DNA of 42,850 nt from CAYONP01 sp964405335. Its GTDB lineage: Bacteria; Armatimonadota; UBA10988. The position numbers were made by a program, and so were the translations under genes. The stretch is from the NCBI GenBank assembly GCA_964405335.1, contig CAYONP010000048.1:1-42850 (forward strand), read 5' to 3'. The notes under the pieces were generated by a model, which saw only the letters and a program-made list of their open reading frames with translations, was not told the DNA's origin and did no database searches. Of the stretch, positions 38,860-42,850 are shown in pieces; within the stretch, counting starts at the first letter, position 1; the number at the start of each line of letters is the position of its first letter.

Positions 38860-39118
38860 ACGGACCGCCGGCGTCCCGGAGCGAGCCACGGAGCGCGGCC
38901 GTCCCCGGCCGCTGTCCGCCGCCGCACCAAATCGGGCGGGCGGGGACGCCCGCGCTCCGGACCGGGCACCGGCATCGGCGCGTTCGGCGACCGCGCCCTA
39001 CCCGTGGACCGCCGGCTTCGGCGCGTTCGGCGACCGCGCCCTGCCCGTGGACCGCCGGCTTCGGCGCGTTCGGCGACCGCGCCCGACCATAGCGGGCGGG
39101 GACGCCCGCGCTCCGAAC
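38860..39118. repeat. Repeat-filled intergenic region (two hairpin families)
   Basis: A three-copy tandem repeat of period 43 is at 38977-39002, 39020-39045 and 39063-39088, each with GGCGCGTTCGGCGACCGCGC and, in the first, CCCTACC (GGTAGGG on the other strand). Before and after it are two copies of a second hairpin, GCGGGCGGGGACGCCCGC, at about 38936-38959 and 39092-39115; a third copy is at 14521. The spacer 38833-39170 otherwise contains no gene or promoter that I can see. Confidence 0.78.
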
Positions 39119-39170
39119 CGATCGGCGGCGCGGCGGCTTGCCGTGCATCAAGGTTGCCAGGCAGAGTCGA

Positions 39171-42100
39171 TCAGCGCGCGGTGACGGTGCAGCCGTCGAT
39201 CGCCTGCAGCTCGGCCTCCAGGGCGGGGCTCCAGGCGGCCCGGAACTCGCCGCCGAGGTGCAGCCGGCGGAAGTCGACCTCGTGATCGAGCCACAGCATC
39301 ACCGGCGTGGTGCCGAGATGCCGGCGTAGCGCGCCGGCCACATCGGCCAGCCGGGTAGTCAGCCCGTCGCCGACCTGCAGCCGCACGTCGAGCAACTGGA
39401 CCTCCGGCTCGGGCGCCGGCCGGCCGTTCGTTGCGCCGTTGGCCGGCGCCTCACGCAGCGGCGGGGGTGGCGCCGCCGCCTGCGCCTTCTTCGCGCTGGC
39501 GGCATTGCGCTTGGCTCGTTTCCACTCGTCGGGGGGCAGCAGTCGGTCGACCAACACGCTGGCGCCGCCGCGGCGGGCGTCGGCCGCCTCGGTCTTGCCA
39601 ATCACGATCACCACGCGGCCCTGCCGGGCAAGCTCGCCAGCGCTCTCGTAGACCTGTGGGAAGAGCACCAGCGAGGCCGGGCCGCTGACATCGAGCAGCC
39701 GACCGCGGGCCATGGTGTTGCCCTTGCGGGTGACGAACGGCACGCACTCATCCAACATGCCGCCGAGCACCACGGGTGTCTCGGGCGGCAGCTCGGCCAG
39801 CGTGTTGGCCCGGGTCAGCTCCAGCTCGCAGCCGGCCAGCGCCTTGTGCACCGCGTCGAGCGGATCCTCGAACAGCACCAGGCCAAGATAGTCGGTGTCG
39901 AGCTGGCGCAGGCGATCGGCCGGGTACTCGCCGGTCGGCGGGAGCTTGGGGACCAGCAGATCGCTGGTCGATTCGTCGTCGAGGTCAAACAGCGTGCCCT
40001 GCCCGGCGGCGGCATCGGCCTGCGCCTTGGCGGCCGACTCGAAGATCGCCTCATAGCCTTCGAGCAGCGCGCGCCGCGGCCCGAACGAGGAGCCGGCTCC
40101 GGCGGCGAGCAGCTTCTCGAGCGTGGCCTTGGGCAGCACCTTGCTGTCGGTCCGCCGGCACAGGTCATACAGGTCGCCGAACGGCCCGTCGGCCTTCCGC
40201 TCGCGGACGATCGCCTCGGCCACGTTGGCGCCGACGCCGTTGATGGCCGCCAGACCGTAGACGATCTGGTCGGCGTGGACCTCGAACGTCACCCCGCCGG
40301 TGTTGACGCACGGCGGTCGGACGGCGATGCCCATGCCGCGGGTGTCGTTGATCAGGCCGACCAGCTTGTCGCGGTTGCCCATCACGCTGGTCAACTGCGC
40401 GGCCATGAACTCGCGCGGGTAGTTGGCCTTGAGGTAGGCGGTCCAATAGGCGATCAGCCCGTAGCAGGCGCTGTGCGCCTTGTTGAACCCGTAGCGCGAG
40501 AAGTCCTCGATCTGGTCCATCACCTCCTGCGCCACCGCGGCGGGAATCGACTGCGTGGCACAGCCGGCGATGAACTGCTCGCGGACCTTGGCCATGGTGG
40601 CCTGGTCCTTCTTACCCACGGCCTTACGGATCGAATCGCCCTCGGCCATGGTGAAGCCACCCAGCGCCCGGCCGATGGCCATCACCTGCTCTTGATAGAC
40701 GATGATCCCGTAGGTCGAGCGGAGGATCGGCTCGAGCAACGGGTGCGCAAAGACCACCGCGCTCTGGCCGTGCTTGCGGGCGATGAACTCGGGGATGCGC
40801 TCCATCGGGCCCGGCCGGTAGAGCGCAACCAGCGCGACCAGGTCGTCGATGCAGTCGGGTTTGAGGTCGCGGCAGACGCGCTGGAAGCCGCCCGATTCGA
40901 GCTGGAATAGGCCGACCACGTCGCCGCGGCCGACCAACTCGAACGTCTTGGCGTCGTCGAGCGGCACGCTGCGGACGTCGAACTCGGGCTCGTCGCCGCG
41001 CTCGCGGATCATCCGGCAGGCCTCGTCGATGACGGTCATCGTGCGCAGGCCGAGGAAGTCCATTTTGAGCAGGCCGATCTGGTCGACCGCGTCCATGTCG
41101 AACTGGGTGACCACATCCTCGCCGCCCGAGACGCGGCAGAGCGGGACGTAGCGGGTCAGCTCGTCGCGAGCGATGACCAGCGCCGCGGCGTGGATCGAGG
41201 TGTGGCGGGCCATGCCCTCGAGCCGCCGCGCCGCCTCGATCAGGTCGTGGGTGCGGGCATCGCTCTCATACCGCCGGCGCAGCTCCTCGACCTCCTCGAG
41301 CGCCGCGTCGAGCGTGATCCCGACCCGCTCGGGCACCAGCCCGGTGAGGTCGTTGACTGCCGGAATGGGCACCTCCATGACCCGCCCGACGTCTTTGATG
41401 GCCGCGCGCGCGCCCATCGTGCCGAAGGTGATGATCTTCGCGGTGCGGTTCGGGCCGTACTTCTCGATCGTGTAGGCGACCACTTCCTCGCGCCGCTCGG
41501 GCGGGAAGTCGATGTCGATGTCGGGCGCCGACGGCCGGTCGGGGTTGAGGAACCGCTCGAAGTAGAGCTCGTAGCGCAGCGGGCAGAGCTCGGTGATGCC
41601 CAGCACATAGGCGACCAGGCTGCCCGCCGCGCTGCCGCGGCCGGGACCGACCCGGATGCCGCGCCGCTTGGCGAAGTCGATCAGGTCCCACACGATCAGC
41701 AAGTAGGCGGCGTAGCCCTTGTCGTCGATCACGCGCAGCTCGTAGTCGAGCCGCTCTCGAATCTCCGGCGTGACCGGGTCGTAGAACCGCCCGACCCGCT
41801 CGAGGCTGAGCTCACGCAGGTAGCTTCCGGGCGTGTGGCCTTCGGGCACAGGGAAGTCGGGCAGCACCAGGTCGCCGAACTTCAGCTCGACGCAGCAGCG
41901 CTCGGCGATCGCGCGGGTGTTGGTGATCGCCGGCGGCAGGTCGGCGAACAGCTCGGTCATCTGCGCCGCGCTGCGGAAGAACAGCTCGCGGCTCGACATC
42001 CGCATCCGCTTCGGGTCGCTGTGGAGGCAGCCGGTCTGGATGCAGAGCAACAGATCCTGCGGGTCGGCGTCCGACTCGTCGAGGTAATGGACATCGTTGG

Positions 42101-42734
42101 TCGCCACCAGCGGGATGCCCGTCTCGCGGCCCAGCTCGACCAGAGCGCGGTTGACCCGTGCGTCGTCCTCGGTGTGGTGCTCCATCAGCTCCAGGAAATA
42201 GTGCTCGGGCCCGAACAGCTCGCGATAGCGCAGGGCGGTCGCACGGGCCCGCTCGGGCGCGTCGTTGAGGATCGACTGGGCCAGCTCGCCGCCGAGGCAG
42301 GCACTCATGCAGATCAGGCCGTCGTGGTGCTGACTGAGCAGCTCCCAGTCCATGCGCGGCTTGTAATAAAAACCGTTGAGCCAACTGTCGCTGACCAGTT
42401 TCAGCAGGTTGCGATAGCCGGTCTCGTTCTCGGCCAGGAGGGTCAGGTGGCAGAGTGACTTGCCGCCGTCGCGCCCGCCGCGGGTGCGCTCGAGCCGACT
42501 GCCGCCGTCGGCGATCATGTAGGCCTCGACGCCGAGGATCGGCTTGACGCCCTGCTCGCGGCAGGCCTGGTAGAACGGCACCACGCCGAACAGGTTGCCG
42601 TGGTCGGTCAGGCCGACCGCCGGCATGCCCCACTCGGCCGCCCGCTGGGCCACTTCGCTCGCCCGGCTGGCGCCGTCGAGCAGGCTGTATTCGGTGTGCA
42701 GATGGAGGTGGACGAAATCACTCACGGCTGGCAT
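39171..42734 (-). CDS. dnaE: DNA polymerase III alpha subunit
   Basis: The 1187-residue replicative polymerase. The PHP domain (about 5-275) has the intact metal motif HLHLHTEYSLLDG (9-21), GLTDHGNLFG, GVEAYM and NDVHYLDESDADP. The polymerase core (290-850) shows GPGRGSAAGSLVAYVLGIT, the catalytic PDIDIDFPPERREEVV, TQFDMDAVDQIGLLKMDFLG, ALYRPGPMERIPEFIARKHG and GFNKAHSACYGLIAYWTAYL. A helix-hairpin-helix region (INGVGANVAEAIV) and an OB-fold (about 1000-1080) complete the C-terminus. E. coli DnaE has lost part of its PHP site; here it looks intact, as in Thermus and Mycobacterium DnaE1, whose PHP domain proofreads. The ATG at 42734 starts a few residues before the PHP motif. Confidence 0.98.
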   Translation of the reverse strand: MPAVSDFVHLHLHTEYSLLDGASRASEVAQRAAEWGMPAVGLTDHGNLFGVVPFYQACREQGVKPILGVEAYMIADGGSRLERTRGGRDGGKSLCHLTLLAENETGYRNLLKLVSDSWLNGFYYKPRMDWELLSQHHDGLICMSACLGGELAQSILNDAPERARATALRYRELFGPEHYFLELMEHHTEDDARVNRALVELGRETGIPLVATNDVHYLDESDADPQDLLLCIQTGCLHSDPKRMRMSSRELFFRSAAQMTELFADLPPAITNTRAIAERCCVELKFGDLVLPDFPVPEGHTPGSYLRELSLERVGRFYDPVTPEIRERLDYELRVIDDKGYAAYLLIVWDLIDFAKRRGIRVGPGRGSAAGSLVAYVLGITELCPLRYELYFERFLNPDRPSAPDIDIDFPPERREEVVAYTIEKYGPNRTAKIITFGTMGARAAIKDVGRVMEVPIPAVNDLTGLVPERVGITLDAALEEVEELRRRYESDARTHDLIEAARRLEGMARHTSIHAAALVIARDELTRYVPLCRVSGGEDVVTQFDMDAVDQIGLLKMDFLGLRTMTVIDEACRMIRERGDEPEFDVRSVPLDDAKTFELVGRGDVVGLFQLESGGFQRVCRDLKPDCIDDLVALVALYRPGPMERIPEFIARKHGQSAVVFAHPLLEPILRSTYGIIVYQEQVMAIGRALGGFTMAEGDSIRKAVGKKDQATMAKVREQFIAGCATQSIPAAVAQEVMDQIEDFSRYGFNKAHSACYGLIAYWTAYLKANYPREFMAAQLTSVMGNRDKLVGLINDTRGMGIAVRPPCVNTGGVTFEVHADQIVYGLAAINGVGANVAEAIVRERKADGPFGDLYDLCRRTDSKVLPKATLEKLLAAGAGSSFGPRRALLEGYEAIFESAAKAQADAAAGQGTLFDLDDESTSDLLVPKLPPTGEYPADRLRQLDTDYLGLVLFEDPLDAVHKALAGCELELTRANTLAELPPETPVVLGGMLDECVPFVTRKGNTMARGRLLDVSGPASLVLFPQVYESAGELARQGRVVIVIGKTEAADARRGGASVLVDRLLPPDEWKRAKRNAASAKKAQAAAPPPPLREAPANGATNGRPAPEPEVQLLDVRLQVGDGLTTRLADVAGALRRHLGTTPVMLWLDHEVDFRRLHLGGEFRAAWSPALEAELQAIDGCTVTAR

Positions 42735-42740
42735 GACGGC

Positions 42741-42850
42741 GTGATGGCTCCCGGGGATCGAACCCCACTTGACTCCCTGGAGTCGCCTTCCTCCTGTGGA
42801 GTTGTTCGGATTCCGAACGCTGTTTGCGGTCCCGCTCGGCAGGCTGGTTC
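42741..42850 (-). other. Hairpin-rich leader upstream of dnaE, with T-loop-like end
   Basis: The 110 bases upstream of dnaE, read on the minus strand, contain four hairpins in a row. They are GTTCGG/CCGAAC, CTCC/GGAG with ACA loop, GACTC/GAGTC with CAGG loop, and GGGG-TTCGAT-CCCC. The last, followed by GGGAGCCA, resembles the T-arm and acceptor 3' end of a tRNA or tmRNA. The T-stem is only three to four pairs, no matching 5' half is in the window, and G3-U70 (tmRNA) would not form. It may be a structured leader or the end of an RNA gene cut by the window edge. Confidence 0.35.

Noticed and set aside
38977..39088. CRISPR array from the 43-base tandem repeats
   Set aside because: Units are direct tandem copies with nearly identical intervals, so there are no unique spacers.
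42741..42850. tmRNA 3' end
   Set aside because: The 3' bases GGGAGCCA would not give the conserved G3-U70 pair and the T-stem is too short, so it is listed only as a structured region.

Overview
The window is a 42.85 kb stretch of very GC-rich bacterial DNA. It is probably a scaffold from an uncultured organism, because it contains a 10-base run of N and ends inside an rRNA gene. It starts in the 5' end of a 16S rRNA gene read leftward. The 16S start and the gene content (secreted carbohydrate-active enzymes, Gfo/Idh oxidoreductase, TIM-barrel sugar isomerase-like protein, many small membrane and zinc-ribbon proteins) fit a candidate or under-studied phylum such as Armatimonadota, Hydrogenedentota, Latescibacterota or Chloroflexota. 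The 16S start does not look like a typical planctomycete. The phylum is not settled here.

Layout. 1-600: 16S rRNA 5' end, leader with a boxA-like site, and two tandem consensus-like promoters. 686-9446: DUF951 protein, secreted esterase, membrane proteins, a beta-propeller protein, two tandem paralogous membrane proteins, a secreted GH5-like protein and ribF. 9642-12896: a frameshifted membrane gene, a membrane/TPR protein and an NHLRC2-like thioredoxin/NHL lipoprotein. 12963-14487: two tandem copies of a toxin-antitoxin module set in repeats. 14600-23548: carbohydrate-related genes (TIM-barrel epimerase-like, PL10-like pectate lyase, GH30-like lipoprotein, Gfo/Idh/MocA oxidoreductase) mixed with two methyltransferases and a TPR/Cys protein. 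23604-25866: a small membrane protein, then a two-gene unit of a DUF3226 (TOPRIM-like) protein and an SMC/OLD-like ATPase. 25913-29159: AAA+ ATPase with a degenerate HD-GYP protein, then queG. 29317-32509: a small Cys-bearing secreted protein, the scaffold gap, and a large secreted protein with a Gly-rich insert and a PKD domain. 32616-37769: ADP-forming acyl-CoA synthetase/GNAT fusion and two paralogous zinc-ribbon membrane proteins. 37879-42734: histone-deacetylase-like hydrolase and dnaE.

Three signals stand out. (1) The ATPase plus DUF3226 pair (24113-25866) has the architecture of two-gene OLD/PARIS-type anti-phage systems and is the best candidate for an undescribed system. (2) The two toxin-antitoxin copies are mosaic: promoter, antitoxin N-terminus and toxin C-terminus are nearly identical, while the antitoxin C-terminus and toxin N-terminus have diverged together. 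(3) Short palindromes headed by GTAG, as in REP elements mobilised by RAYT transposases, recur in many intergenic regions. In three places the GTAG supplies the TAG stop codon of the neighbouring gene.

No CRISPR array, insertion sequence, integrase or certain tRNA was seen. Long open frames opposite most genes are by-products of high GC and were left out.
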